Part shown: positions 10,664 through 19,083 of the stretch, in pieces
Layout: every line of letters begins with the position of its first letter
How positions within the stretch are numbered: the first letter of the stretch is position 1
Assembly (NCBI RefSeq): GCF_010729105.1
Contig: NZ_AP022573.1
Location: 5,944,917-6,008,916 of the forward strand
DNA: 64,000 bases
From: Mycobacterium saskatchewanense
GTDB taxonomy: Bacteria; Actinomycetota; Actinomycetes; Mycobacteriales; Mycobacteriaceae
Reading direction: 5' to 3'
The notes under the pieces: generated by a model
The model's database searches: none
What the model was told of the DNA's origin: nothing
What the model saw: only the letters and a program-made list of their open reading frames with translations
Made by a program: the position numbers and the translations under genes

Positions 10664-12223
10664 TCAGGCGGGACAGTACGTGTCGGTCCCGGGTAGCTTG
10701 CCGCTGTCGAGGTAGCCGACGAGCGCGGGGACCGCGCAGGCCGAGTAGATGCTGGCGCCGTGTCCGATGCCCTGCCACATCACCCGCTTGCTCGCCGCGT
10801 TGGCGTTGATGATGGTGGCCGCGGTCGCGGCCACCCCTTCACTGCCGACGATCGGGTCGTTCTGCACCCCGGCCAGCAGAACGTCGACCTTGAGGTCCTT
10901 GGGCGCCGGCTGCGGCGAGCCGCTGGGCCAGTGCACGCACTTGACCAGGTTGAGCGCGGCGACGGTGCCGAACTGCGGGTAGAGCTTGCCCCAGGCGACG
11001 ACGAGTTCGCGCACCCGGTCCGGCGTCGGCCGGTTGATCGCGTCGCTGCAGGAGTTGACGAACTGGCCGTCGGAGTCCTGCACCGCGTCGGCGTGGTTGA
11101 TCAGGTTCGTCAGCTGGTTGGTGTCACCGGCGCGGGCCGTCGCCAGCGCGGCCCCGAGGCTGTTGGTGGCGCCGACGCGGCCGCCGGTGGGGAAGCCCAA
11201 CGCGACGGTGATGGCGCCGGCCACTTCGGCCACCGACGCACCGCCGGGGCCCCTGCCGGCGCGGGCGTCGGCCAGCAGCTGGCTGACGGCCCCCTTGGGG
11301 TCGGCGCCAAGCGGGCAGTTCACCGCGACGCACTGGGCGGCGAACGCGTCGAGCGCGGCCTGCTGGCCCTTGACCTGCTGCTCGGCGGCCGCCTCGGCGC
11401 TGACGCCCAGCGCCACTGGGGAGTCGAGGATCAGTCGCGCGACCTTGTCCGGGCGCGACGCGGCGTAGGTGAGGGCCACCTGCGCGCCGTTGCCGATCCC
11501 GATGAGTGCGACCGCCGGCACGTCCCACAGGGTGCGCAGCCGCTCGATGTCCGACGCGGCATGGGAGTTGTCGTACGCCGACGCGCCCGGCGCGATGGCG
11601 TCGGTGCAGTTCGTGGTGGCGGTGTTGGAGACGTCGGAGAGGTTGGCGACCGGGTCGTCGCCGCTCTGGAACTGCGCCTGGTCGCGCATCTCCTGGCGGT
11701 CGATGCGGTCGCGGCAGTCGATCGGGCTGGACATGCCGATCCCGCGGCGATCGACGGCGACAATGGGGTGGGCCTGCAGGACGTCCGCGCCCGCGCCGGC
11801 GAGCCACACCGGCAGCTGCGCCGACGACGGCAGGTCGGAGCCGGTGGTGAAGACCAGCGGCCCGGCGTCGCGCGGGGTCTTGGTCGAGCGGGCACGGACC
11901 ACGCCGATGGTGAGGCTCCCCGATCCGCCATTGACCGGGTCCAGGTCGGTGTCGTAGTTCGCGCAGTCGAGCTGGACGCCGGGCGCGGGGCGCACGGCCG
12001 CGTCGCCGAAGACCCGCGCCGTGCAGTCGTGCCAGGACAGGTCGTTCTTCGGTGCCGCGATCGGCGGCGGGCCGCTCGGGGGTGGCTTGGCGCTGGGCAC
12101 CCCCTGTGGGCGGGCCCCGGAATTGGTGGCGAAGCGCGGGTCCGCGGCCAGGCCCGGGACGCAGCCGGCCAGTACGGTCGTCACCGCCAGCAGGATGGCG
12201 GCGCGCGTGATCTGGCGACTCAT
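10664..12223 (-). CDS. Exported lipoprotein with alpha/beta-hydrolase (tripeptidyl aminopeptidase-like) fold
   Basis: A 519-residue envelope protein, Rv2672-like, annotated in relatives as a possible secreted protease. It starts with a lipoprotein signal peptide (lipobox VLAGC, Cys21), then a Pro-rich linker and a hydrolase-like body. The usual Asp and His positions are visible (LLAGVQNDPIVGS, WQGIGHGAS), but the nucleophile elbow reads GIGNG where a serine hydrolase has G-x-S-x-G, so the catalytic serine is missing. Either it is a pseudo-enzyme or it uses another residue. It lies between aftC and ribD in the same orientation. Confidence 0.85.
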   Translation of the reverse strand: MSRQITRAAILLAVTTVLAGCVPGLAADPRFATNSGARPQGVPSAKPPPSGPPPIAAPKNDLSWHDCTARVFGDAAVRPAPGVQLDCANYDTDLDPVNGGSGSLTIGVVRARSTKTPRDAGPLVFTTGSDLPSSAQLPVWLAGAGADVLQAHPIVAVDRRGIGMSSPIDCRDRIDRQEMRDQAQFQSGDDPVANLSDVSNTATTNCTDAIAPGASAYDNSHAASDIERLRTLWDVPAVALIGIGNGAQVALTYAASRPDKVARLILDSPVALGVSAEAAAEQQVKGQQAALDAFAAQCVAVNCPLGADPKGAVSQLLADARAGRGPGGASVAEVAGAITVALGFPTGGRVGATNSLGAALATARAGDTNQLTNLINHADAVQDSDGQFVNSCSDAINRPTPDRVRELVVAWGKLYPQFGTVAALNLVKCVHWPSGSPQPAPKDLKVDVLLAGVQNDPIVGSEGVAATAATIINANAASKRVMWQGIGHGASIYSACAVPALVGYLDSGKLPGTDTYCPA

Positions 12224-12237
12224 GCCGACCACAGTAG

Positions 12238-13014
12238 CTAGGCCTTGACGTATCGGGTGTAAAGGTAGCCGGCGTCGTCGGACAGGACGTGGGCGCAGCG
12301 CATCCGGGTGAGCAGCTGTCCCGGCCCCCCCGCGATGCGCCGGGCCGCGCCGCCGACGACGAAGGGCGCGATCGTGAGGCAGAGCTCGTCGAGCAGGTCG
12401 CGCCGGATGAACGACCCCAGCAGCGTCGGGCCGCCCTCGGTGAGGATGCGGCGCATGCCCCGCCCGCCCAGGGTCGCCAGGATGGCGGCCTCGTCCACCT
12501 GCCCGGGGTCGTCGCCCGAGCAGTCGACCACCTCGCACAGCCCGCCGAGCCTGCGGCTTGTCTCCTCGACGGCGGTCGCGCAGGTGAGCACCAGTGGCGG
12601 CACCTCGGTGCGGGTGAACACCGCCATCTCGCGTTCCAGGTGACCGGACCCGCTGACGATCGCGAGCTGCGGAACCTCGCTCTGGCCGCGCGCCTGCCGC
12701 TGCTGGCGCTGCGGGACGCTGAGGTGCGCGCCCGAGTAGCCCTCGATGCGGACCGTGCCCGCACCGACGACGATGACGTCGGCGAGTTCGCGCAGCAGGT
12801 TGAAGATGAGGCGGTCCCCGGGACCGCCCATGGATCCGCTGGTGCCGTCCGCGGTCGCCCCGCCGTCCAGGCTGGTGATGAAGTTGGCGCGCACCCACAT
12901 CTCGCGCGACACCGGGTAGTCGTACAGCGGGGGCAGTGCGGCGGCGTCGAGCGGCCGTACGGCCCCCAGCAGCGACAGCGGCGGCGTCTCGGGGATGGCC
13001 CCGGAGTCGGGCAT
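12238..13014 (-). CDS. ribD: RibD C-terminal-type pyrimidine/dihydrofolate reductase
   Basis: A 258-residue NADPH-dependent reductase-domain protein of the RibD C-terminal family, corresponding to Rv2671. The family reduces 5-amino-6-ribosylaminouracil phosphate in riboflavin synthesis; the M. tuberculosis protein is reported to have dihydrofolate reductase activity and to affect para-aminosalicylate susceptibility. Visible features are REMWVRANFITSLDGGATADG at the N-terminus, DVIVVGAGTVRIEGY for cofactor binding and ILTEGGPTLLGSFIRRDL. There is no deaminase domain, so it is not a full bifunctional RibD. It ends 14 bases before the lipoprotein gene. Confidence 0.88.
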   Translation of the reverse strand: MPDSGAIPETPPLSLLGAVRPLDAAALPPLYDYPVSREMWVRANFITSLDGGATADGTSGSMGGPGDRLIFNLLRELADVIVVGAGTVRIEGYSGAHLSVPQRQQRQARGQSEVPQLAIVSGSGHLEREMAVFTRTEVPPLVLTCATAVEETSRRLGGLCEVVDCSGDDPGQVDEAAILATLGGRGMRRILTEGGPTLLGSFIRRDLLDELCLTIAPFVVGGAARRIAGGPGQLLTRMRCAHVLSDDAGYLYTRYVKA

Positions 13015-13048
13015 GGGACCGATTGCAGCACGGCGCTACAGTGCGGGC

Positions 13049-14110
13049 ATGCACGGGTCCACTTCCGGCCGCGTGGCGCGTCTGGTGGATCGGCATCCGA
13101 CTGTGTCCCCCGAACGGCTGATCGCGCAGTTGCGCCCCCCGCCCACGTTCGCCGACGTGAGTTTCACGACGTATCGGCCCGACCCGGCGGAGCCGACGCA
13201 GGCGGCCGCGGTGACGGCGTGCGAGGACTTCTGCCGGGAGGCCGTGGAGCGGCGGGCGGGCCGCCGGAAACTCTTCGGCAAGCGGGCCGTGTTGCCCGGG
13301 GTCGGGCTATACCTGGACGGCGGGTTCGGCGTGGGCAAGACGCACCTGCTGGCGTCGGCCTACTACCAATTGCCCGGCGACGGGCCGGGGGCGGCCGGGG
13401 CCCCGACACCCAAGGCGTTCGCGACGTTCGGGGAGCTGACCCAGCTCGCGGGGGTGTTCGGCTACGCGGAATGCATTGAGCTGCTGGCCGATTACACCGC
13501 GGTGTGCATCGACGAGTTCGAGCTCGATGACCCGGGCAACACGACGCTGATCTCGCGCCTGCTCTCGTCGCTGGTCGAGCGCGGGGTGTCGGTGGCCGCG
13601 ACCTCGAACACTCTGCCTGAGCAGCTCGGCGAGGGCCGCTTCGCCGCCCAGGATTTCCTGCGTGAAATCAACACGCTGGCAAGCATTTTCACCACCGTGC
13701 GGATAGAGGGCCCCGATTACCGGCACCGCGGCCTGCCGCCGGCGCCGCAGCCGTTGTCGGACGTGGAGGTGGGGGCGCGCGCCGCCCGAACCCCGGGCGC
13801 GACGCTCGACGACTTCGACGCGTTGTGCGCGCACCTCGCCACCATGCACCCGTCGCGCTATCTCACCCTGATCGAGGGTGTGACCGCCGTCTTCGTCACC
13901 GGCGTGCACGGCCTCGACGACCAGAACGTGGCGCTGCGGGTGGTGTCGCTGACCGATCGGCTCTACGACGCCGGCATCCCGGTGGCGGCGTCCGGGGCAC
14001 CGCTGGACACCATCTTCAGCGCCGAGATGCTGGCCGGCGGATACCGAAAGAAGTACTTGCGGGCCATCTCTCGGCTGCTGGCGCTCACCGCGCAAGCACG
14101 CGAACCATGA
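13049..14110 (+). CDS. zapE: AFG1/ZapE-family ATPase
   Basis: A 353-residue cytosolic P-loop ATPase of the AFG1/ZapE family; E. coli ZapE works at the division ring, but the mycobacterial role is not established. Walker A is GGFGVGKT at residues 91-98 and Walker B is VCIDEFEL around 152-159, with a sensor-like ATSNT further on. The ATG at 13049 follows a divergent spacing of 34 bases from ribD. The 3' end overlaps the convergent GNAT gene by 26 bases. Corresponds to Rv2670c. Confidence 0.9.
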   Translation: MHGSTSGRVARLVDRHPTVSPERLIAQLRPPPTFADVSFTTYRPDPAEPTQAAAVTACEDFCREAVERRAGRRKLFGKRAVLPGVGLYLDGGFGVGKTHLLASAYYQLPGDGPGAAGAPTPKAFATFGELTQLAGVFGYAECIELLADYTAVCIDEFELDDPGNTTLISRLLSSLVERGVSVAATSNTLPEQLGEGRFAAQDFLREINTLASIFTTVRIEGPDYRHRGLPPAPQPLSDVEVGARAARTPGATLDDFDALCAHLATMHPSRYLTLIEGVTAVFVTGVHGLDDQNVALRVVSLTDRLYDAGIPVAASGAPLDTIFSAEMLAGGYRKKYLRAISRLLALTAQAREP

Positions 14111-14615
14111 CGTAGTCGTCCTCGATGCGCGTCCCCACCCGAAAGGTTCTGGTGCCGTCGACCACAAACCCGCTCTTGGTATAAAAGCGTTGCGCGCGAT
14201 GGTTTTGCTGGTTGACCCCCAGCCAGACGCGCCGGACGCCCCACCCTCTCGCGGTGGCCAGGGTGCGGTCCATCAACGCCGCCGAGACGCCGGCGCCGTG
14301 GTAGTCGGCCAACACATAGATCTTGGACAGCTCGGCGGTGTCCCCTTCGCGAACGAGCATGGCGTACCCGACGATTCGGCCGTCGTGTCTCGCGGTGAGG
14401 ATCGCCCGGCGCGGGTCGGCCAGGTATTCGGCGAACCGCTCGGCGGACAGGTTGGCCTCGATGAACGACGCGATGTTTTCAGCCGCCGTCCCGGGTGGGC
14501 ACGCCAACGGAAAGGTATGTGCGGCAACGGCCGCCAGTTCGCCGGTGTCGACGGAGCCCGGCGCGGCGAGGTCGACGGCAGGTGTCAGCGATTCGCCGCG
14601 GATCAAAGATTCCAT
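14085..14615 (-). CDS. GNAT-family N-acetyltransferase
   Basis: A 176-residue acetyl-CoA-dependent acetyltransferase (Rv2669-like) of unknown substrate. It shows the GNAT core: LTARHDGRIVGYAMLV on beta strands 2-4, KIYVLADYHGAGVSAALMD with the pyrophosphate-binding loop, and NQQNHRAQRFYTKSGF near the end. The ATG at 14615 gives MESLIRGESL; longer in-frame starts run into the next gene. It overlaps zapE by 26 bases at its 3' end and the exported-protein gene by 13 bases at its 5' end. Confidence 0.9.
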   Translation of the reverse strand: MESLIRGESLTPAVDLAAPGSVDTGELAAVAAHTFPLACPPGTAAENIASFIEANLSAERFAEYLADPRRAILTARHDGRIVGYAMLVREGDTAELSKIYVLADYHGAGVSAALMDRTLATARGWGVRRVWLGVNQQNHRAQRFYTKSGFVVDGTRTFRVGTRIEDDYVMVRVLAR

Positions 14616-15124
14616 TGGGCGAGGTGATAGCCCGTCGTCCGATCCAGCAGGACGACGGTGGAGACCGGGTCGCGGTAGGCGTCCCAATAGACTTCGCCGC
14701 GCACGATCGCCCCGTTGGGGGCGTTCACCAGCACATTGTCCAGCGAGTCGGGTGCGTCGTTCGGCTTCGGCTTGTAGGCGTCGGCGAATGGTGTCACCCC
14801 GGTGAAGCTGAAGTCTTTCCCCATGATGAACGCGTTGGGCACGCGGATGGCGCGGACCACCACGTCCGCGCGCTCGACGGAACTGCCGGGGAAGCCCCGA
14901 AAGGTGCCCTCGCGCGTGTAGCCGAATCCCGGCGGTGGGTCGCAGGGCGACACCCCGGTGACCGTGACGTCCGCGATGTAGGTGCCGTTGTCCACCCGCA
15001 ACGTGTCGCCGATGTGACCGATCGGTGCGTCACCGGCGTGAGCCCTGGGGGCGGCCATGCCCACCGCGATGACGCTCGCGCCGGCCACGAGAGCGGTGGA
15101 CAGGGCGATCAACCAGCGGTGCAT
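14603..15124 (-). CDS. Exported protein, Rv2668-like (possibly MPT63-like fold)
   Basis: A 173-residue protein with a Sec signal peptide: Arg3, a hydrophobic core over residues 5-24 and an AHA cleavage site before GDAPIGHIGD. The mature part is rich in valine and aspartate and has a beta-sandwich look (TLRVDNGTYIADVTVTGV, ADVVVRAIRVPNAFIMGK), which resembles the MPT63/DUF1942 class; I assign that only tentatively. It is probably secreted. The 3' end overlaps the GNAT gene by 13 bases, and it lies 44 bases downstream of clpC2 in the same orientation. Confidence 0.78.
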   Translation of the reverse strand: MHRWLIALSTALVAGASVIAVGMAAPRAHAGDAPIGHIGDTLRVDNGTYIADVTVTGVSPCDPPPGFGYTREGTFRGFPGSSVERADVVVRAIRVPNAFIMGKDFSFTGVTPFADAYKPKPNDAPDSLDNVLVNAPNGAIVRGEVYWDAYRDPVSTVVLLDRTTGYHLAQWNL

Positions 15125-15168
15125 CTTTGCTCCTCCCGCGCAGGACCTTCGCATGATCCCACACGGGG

Positions 15169-15906
15169 TCAGCCGTCCGCACCCACCGTCTTGCCGCCGG
15201 CCAGCGATTCCAGCGCGGCGGTCATGTCGACCTCCACGCGGCTTTTGTCGACGCCGGCCCGGTGCAGCGGTCCGCCGTCGTCTTCCGATTCGAGCAGCGC
15301 CAGCAGCAGGTGCTCGGTGCCGATGTAGTTGTGGCCGAGCCGCAGCGCTTCCCGGAAGGTCAGCTCCAGCACCTTGCGGGCCGGGCCGCTGAAGGGGATG
15401 AGCTGGGGCGGCCCGCCGGCGGCCGGTGGGAGCTTCACGGACGCGCGCAGGGCCTCGGTGTCCACCTTCTGCAGGTGCAGCAGGACGGTGGCGAGCGCGG
15501 CCTTGTCGCTGAGCAGACCGAGCAGCAGGTGGTCGGGAGTGATCTCGCCATTGCCGGCCTCGTGGGCGGCGTTCTGCGCCGCGACGACGGCGCCGCGGGC
15601 CCGCGGGGTGAAGCGCCCGAATCCCTGCTCGGGGTCCAGAGTGGTGGCCTCGGCCCGGGGGACGAACCGCTTCTGGGCGGCCTGCCTGGTGACACCCATG
15701 CTCTTGCCGATGTCGGTCCACGACGCTCCCGAGCGACGCGCCTGGTCGACGAAGTGGCCGATCAGGTGGTCGGCGATTTCGCCCAGGTGCTCGGCGGCCA
15801 GGACGGCGTCGGCCAGCTGGTCGAGCGCGTCGGCGTGTACCCGCTTGATGGCGTCGATGAGTTCGTCAAGGCGGACGGGGTAGGCGATGCGCGTCGAGTC
15901 GGCCAT
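15169..15906 (-). CDS. clpC2: ClpC2, Clp N-domain protein with helix-turn-helix
   Basis: A 245-residue protein lacking any ATPase module. Residues about 60-81 (WTDIGKSMGVTRQAAQKRF) look like a DNA-binding helix-turn-helix, and residues about 95-235 form a double Clp N-terminal repeat (FTPRARGAVVAAQNAAHE, ITPDHLLLGLL, YIGTEHLLLALL), like the ClpC1 domain bound by cyclomarin-type peptides. ClpC2 is known in mycobacteria as a small ClpC1-related protein that binds those peptides and represses its own gene. Two matching operator-like dyads lie directly upstream of the start, which fits autoregulation here. Corresponds to Rv2667. Confidence 0.93.
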   Translation of the reverse strand: MADSTRIAYPVRLDELIDAIKRVHADALDQLADAVLAAEHLGEIADHLIGHFVDQARRSGASWTDIGKSMGVTRQAAQKRFVPRAEATTLDPEQGFGRFTPRARGAVVAAQNAAHEAGNGEITPDHLLLGLLSDKAALATVLLHLQKVDTEALRASVKLPPAAGGPPQLIPFSGPARKVLELTFREALRLGHNYIGTEHLLLALLESEDDGGPLHRAGVDKSRVEVDMTAALESLAGGKTVGADG

Positions 15907-15908
15907 GC

Positions 15909-15954
15909 GTCAACGTTAGGTTGACGATGGCGCGGTTGTCAACCACGGGTTGAC
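15909..15954. promoter_or_regulatory. Two GTCAAC-N5-GTTGAC operators upstream of clpC2
   Basis: Perfect 6-base arms GTCAAC/GTTGAC with a five-base spacer occur twice, at 15909-15925 and 15938-15954, 29 bases centre to centre. The first starts two bases from the clpC2 ATG. The pair probably binds ClpC2 itself through its helix-turn-helix; the binder is inferred. Confidence 0.75.
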
Positions 15955-16014
15955 GGTGCGGGAATCCGGGAATGAGATGCGCGCCGGTCAGGACTCTGAG
16001 AGCATCGGACTGCT

Positions 16015-16344
16015 ATGAAAGCCCTCCTGGCGCCGGCCGTCCTCGCCGCCCTCATCGGTGCGGCTGTGCCCGCCTCCGCCGACGGCAACGACGACGCCTT
16101 CCTCGCCTCGCTGCAGGCGGCCGGCATCACCTACCAGGGCACCGATCGCGTCATCGCGGCCGGCAAATCGGTCTGCAAGATGGTCGACCAGGGCAAGCAG
16201 ATGGTGGATGTCGTCAAGACCGTGCAGAACCTCAACCCGGGCCTGCACGGGGACAACGCCGCCCGGTTCACCGCCATCGCCGCGAACGTGTACTGCCCGC
16301 AGGCGCTCGCGGTGGTCGCGGGCAAGCCCGGCGACGGGGCATAA
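16015..16344 (+). CDS. DUF732 small secreted protein
   Basis: A 109-residue mycobacterial DUF732 protein of unknown function. A Sec signal peptide (MKALLAPAVLAALIGAA) is cleaved near ASA before DGNDDAFLASL. The mature domain has the family pattern FLASLQAAGITYQG, GKSVCKMVDQGKQM and ANVYCPQAL, with two cysteines that could form a disulfide outside the cell. It stands alone, divergent from clpC2. Confidence 0.9.
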   Translation: MKALLAPAVLAALIGAAVPASADGNDDAFLASLQAAGITYQGTDRVIAAGKSVCKMVDQGKQMVDVVKTVQNLNPGLHGDNAARFTAIAANVYCPQALAVVAGKPGDGA

Positions 16345-16465
16345 CGTCATCCCGTTTTTACAGCGCCGCTACCGACGACTGGGTTAACGAAACCTTTCGT
16401 AAACATTTCGGCCATACGCTGCAGCAATTAACGGCCGGCCCACGTCTTAGTCGAGGATTCGAAAC

Positions 16466-17983
16466 TTGGAGTTCTTTCAGACGCAGGTGGTCGATCCGCT
16501 CAGCTACATCCTGAATACGCACGTACTCATCTATCTCTTGATCGGCGCCGGCCTTTATTTCACGGTCCGCACCCGATTCATTCAGGTCCGGTATTTCGGA
16601 CGCATGCTCCGGCAGGTCCGCAAGTCCCATCGGCAAGACGGTGGGATCTCCTCGTTCCAGGCGTTCTGCGTCGGCCTCGCGTCCCGGGTGGGCACCGGCA
16701 ACATCGCCGGCGTCGCCATCGCGCTGACGGTCGGCGGGCCCGGCGCGATCTTCTGGATGTGGGTGGTGGCGGCCGTGGGCATGGCGACCGCGGTGATCGA
16801 GGCCACACTCGCGCAGATCTTCAAGGTCCGATCGGGCGACGGCGCGTTCCGCGGCGGCCCCGCTTTCTACATCCAGCGGGGGCTGCGCTCGCGGGTGGGT
16901 GGCGTCATGTTCGCCGTGCTACTCGTGTTCGCGTTCTCGACGGCCTTCAACATGGTGGAGACCAACGCGATCAGCGGTGTCCTGAAGTCGTCGCACGGCG
17001 TCGACACCCGTTGGACAACGGTCGGTTTGGTTGTCCTGGCGGCGCCGATCCTGTTCGGCGGGGTCCGCCGGGTCGCCCGGTTCGCCGAGCTGGTGGTCCC
17101 GGCCGTGGCGGTGGCCTATGCGCTGCTGGCGCTCACGATCGTGGCGGTCAACGTCACGCAGTTGCCGACGGTGATCCAGGAGATCGTCGGCGGTGCGTTC
17201 GGAATCCGCCAGATGGCAGGGGGTTTTGCCGGCGGCATCGCGACGGCGATGCTCACCGGGGTGAAGCGCGGACTGTTCGCCTGCGAGGCCGGGATGGGCA
17301 GTTCCCCGAACATCGCGGGCGCGGCAACGGTGTCACATCCGGTGGAGCAGGGCCTCATTCAGTCGCTGGCCGTGTTTGTCGACACGATGGTCATCTGCAC
17401 GGCGACGGCGTTCATCGTGCTGATGTCGGGCCCCTCGGTCTACGATCCGGCCCACACGGGCTCGATCGCCGGCGCCAGCCTGACGGAGTCGGCGATCGCC
17501 GCGGGGCTGGGCTCGTGGACCACCGCGCTGATGACCGCGGTGGTCTTCGTCTTCGCGTTCGCCTCGGTGCTGAGCAACTACGTGGTCGCCGAGGCCAATC
17601 TGTTCTTCCTGGGCGGGCGGCACGTCGCCATCAACGCGCTCAAAGTCGTCACCCTCGTGGCCATCGTGTTCGGGGCGATGTCCACCCTGACGCTGGTGTG
17701 GGCGCTCGCCGACCTCGCGATGGCGATGATGGCCATCGTCCACCTGGTCGCCCTCTGCCTGCTGGGCAAGTGGGCGTTCGCGGCGCTGCGCGACTTCCAC
17801 CAGCAGGCCGCCCGCGGCGAACGTCCCGTGTTCATCGCGAGCCGGGCGGGGCTGCCCGGTCAACTGGACGGCGACATCTGGGCGGCCCCGGAGCCCCGGC
17901 CGGTCGGTGCGCTGCCGGAGTCGCTGCGGCTGAGCCGCCCCGCGCCGCGACGCTTGCGGCTGTCCCGCGCACCCGCGGCGTGA
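16466..17983 (+). CDS. Sodium:alanine symporter (AGCS family)
   Basis: A 505-residue inner-membrane transporter that should import alanine or glycine with sodium. It has about ten to eleven hydrophobic segments and AGCS signatures: ASRVGTGNIAGVAIALTVGG, GGPGAIFWMW, EATLAQIFKV and FACEAGMGSSPNIAGAA. The start is a TTG at 16466 with AGGA nearby; no in-frame ATG fits the conserved N-terminus (EFFQTQVVDPLSYILN). The C-terminal tail is basic and cytosolic. The gene is monocistronic, and its neighbour points the other way. Confidence 0.93.
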   Translation: MEFFQTQVVDPLSYILNTHVLIYLLIGAGLYFTVRTRFIQVRYFGRMLRQVRKSHRQDGGISSFQAFCVGLASRVGTGNIAGVAIALTVGGPGAIFWMWVVAAVGMATAVIEATLAQIFKVRSGDGAFRGGPAFYIQRGLRSRVGGVMFAVLLVFAFSTAFNMVETNAISGVLKSSHGVDTRWTTVGLVVLAAPILFGGVRRVARFAELVVPAVAVAYALLALTIVAVNVTQLPTVIQEIVGGAFGIRQMAGGFAGGIATAMLTGVKRGLFACEAGMGSSPNIAGAATVSHPVEQGLIQSLAVFVDTMVICTATAFIVLMSGPSVYDPAHTGSIAGASLTESAIAAGLGSWTTALMTAVVFVFAFASVLSNYVVAEANLFFLGGRHVAINALKVVTLVAIVFGAMSTLTLVWALADLAMAMMAIVHLVALCLLGKWAFAALRDFHQQAARGERPVFIASRAGLPGQLDGDIWAAPEPRPVGALPESLRLSRPAPRRLRLSRAPAA

Positions 17984-18001
17984 TCTCGGCGGTGTTGGCG
18001 C

Positions 18002-19021
18002 TCAGACCGCGCGGCCCTCGATGATGCCGAATCGCGACGCGGTCCGAACCACGCCGCTCATCGCGAAGCCGGCCCGCTCGAACAGGCTTCGGTACTCGCC
18101 TTCGGTGCGTTCGCGCCCGTCGTTGATCACCAGCATCTCCAGGTCCGTCCACTTGGCCGCGGATCCGGCGTCGCCGTCCTCGATGACCGCCTCGATCAGC
18201 AGCAGCGCCGCGCCCGGGGAGGCCGCCGATCGCACGTTGCGCAGGATCTGCACCGACTCGTCGTCGCCCCAGTCATGGATGATGTGCTTGAGCACGTAGG
18301 CGTCGGCGCCGGGCGGGACGTGGTCGAAGAAAGAGCCTTCGACGAGCCGAACCCGTTCGGCCACACCGGCTTCCCGTAGCAGCGGCGCCGCCCCGGCGAT
18401 CACCTCGGGCAGGTCGTAGAGGACGCCCTGGGAGTCCGGCGCCGCCCCCAGGATCGCCGCCAGCAGGCGGCCGTGACCGCCCGCGACGTCGACGATCGTG
18501 CGGTACGGCGTGAAGTCGTAGGCGTTCACGACGGGCCCGATCGCCACCCCGGACAGTCCGGTCATGGCGTCGTTGAAGATCTGGCCGAACGCGGGATCAT
18601 CTCCCAGGTAGTCGAAGAAGCTCTTGCCACGCAGCGCCGGAACGACCGACTTGCCGGTCCTGATCGCGTCGGTCAACAGGCTCCAGTGCTCCCGTTGCTG
18701 CCGCGCGCCGATGAACCGGGCCATCGGGGCCATCGAGACCGGGCCGTCCGTGCGCAGCAGGGCGGCCATCGGATTGAGCTCGTAGCGGCCGTCGTCGCGT
18801 TGCGCGAAGAGGCCCTTGCTGATCACGGCCCGCAGCAGCCTGCCCAGCGCGTCGGCGTCCGCGCCGACCCGGCCCGCCAACTCGTCGATCGCCAGCGGGC
18901 CGGCCGCGAGCGCGTCCGCGACGCCGAGGTCGGCGATCGCGGTGATGCCCTGCGCCACCCACGCGGCGAGGATCATTTCCTGCAACGCCTCGGCTGCGGC
19001 GTGTTCTTCGGGTGTGGTCAT
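18002..19021 (-). CDS. SAM-dependent O-methyltransferase (COMT-like, with dimerisation domain)
   Basis: A 339-residue small-molecule O-methyltransferase. Residues 1-95 form the winged-helix dimerisation domain (ITAIADLGVADALAAGPLAI, GRLLRAVISKGLFAQR). The C-terminal Rossmann part has motif I VDVAGGHGRLLAAIL, LYDLPEVI and the catalytic-base region LKHIIHDWGDDE. The substrate is unknown; relatives methylate phenolic or polyketide hydroxyls. It is divergent from the alpha/beta hydrolase, with 62 bases between the starts. Confidence 0.9.
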   Translation of the reverse strand: MTTPEEHAAAEALQEMILAAWVAQGITAIADLGVADALAAGPLAIDELAGRVGADADALGRLLRAVISKGLFAQRDDGRYELNPMAALLRTDGPVSMAPMARFIGARQQREHWSLLTDAIRTGKSVVPALRGKSFFDYLGDDPAFGQIFNDAMTGLSGVAIGPVVNAYDFTPYRTIVDVAGGHGRLLAAILGAAPDSQGVLYDLPEVIAGAAPLLREAGVAERVRLVEGSFFDHVPPGADAYVLKHIIHDWGDDESVQILRNVRSAASPGAALLLIEAVIEDGDAGSAAKWTDLEMLVINDGRERTEGEYRSLFERAGFAMSGVVRTASRFGIIEGRAV

Positions 19022-19083
19022 GGTGTGCCTCCGAGGTCGGTAACGTGTCGACGGGCGACGCTGTCCGTCGAAAGGGTCTGCGG

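Noticed and set aside
9493-10809. 438-residue plus-strand open frame over aftC
   Set aside because: His/Gln/Arg-rich shadow of the aftC codons with no family features; aftC on the minus strand is unambiguous.
10664-13096. Single 810-residue minus-strand protein
   Set aside because: The N-terminal 290 residues are the wrong frame of ribD; the true product starts with a lipoprotein signal at 12223.
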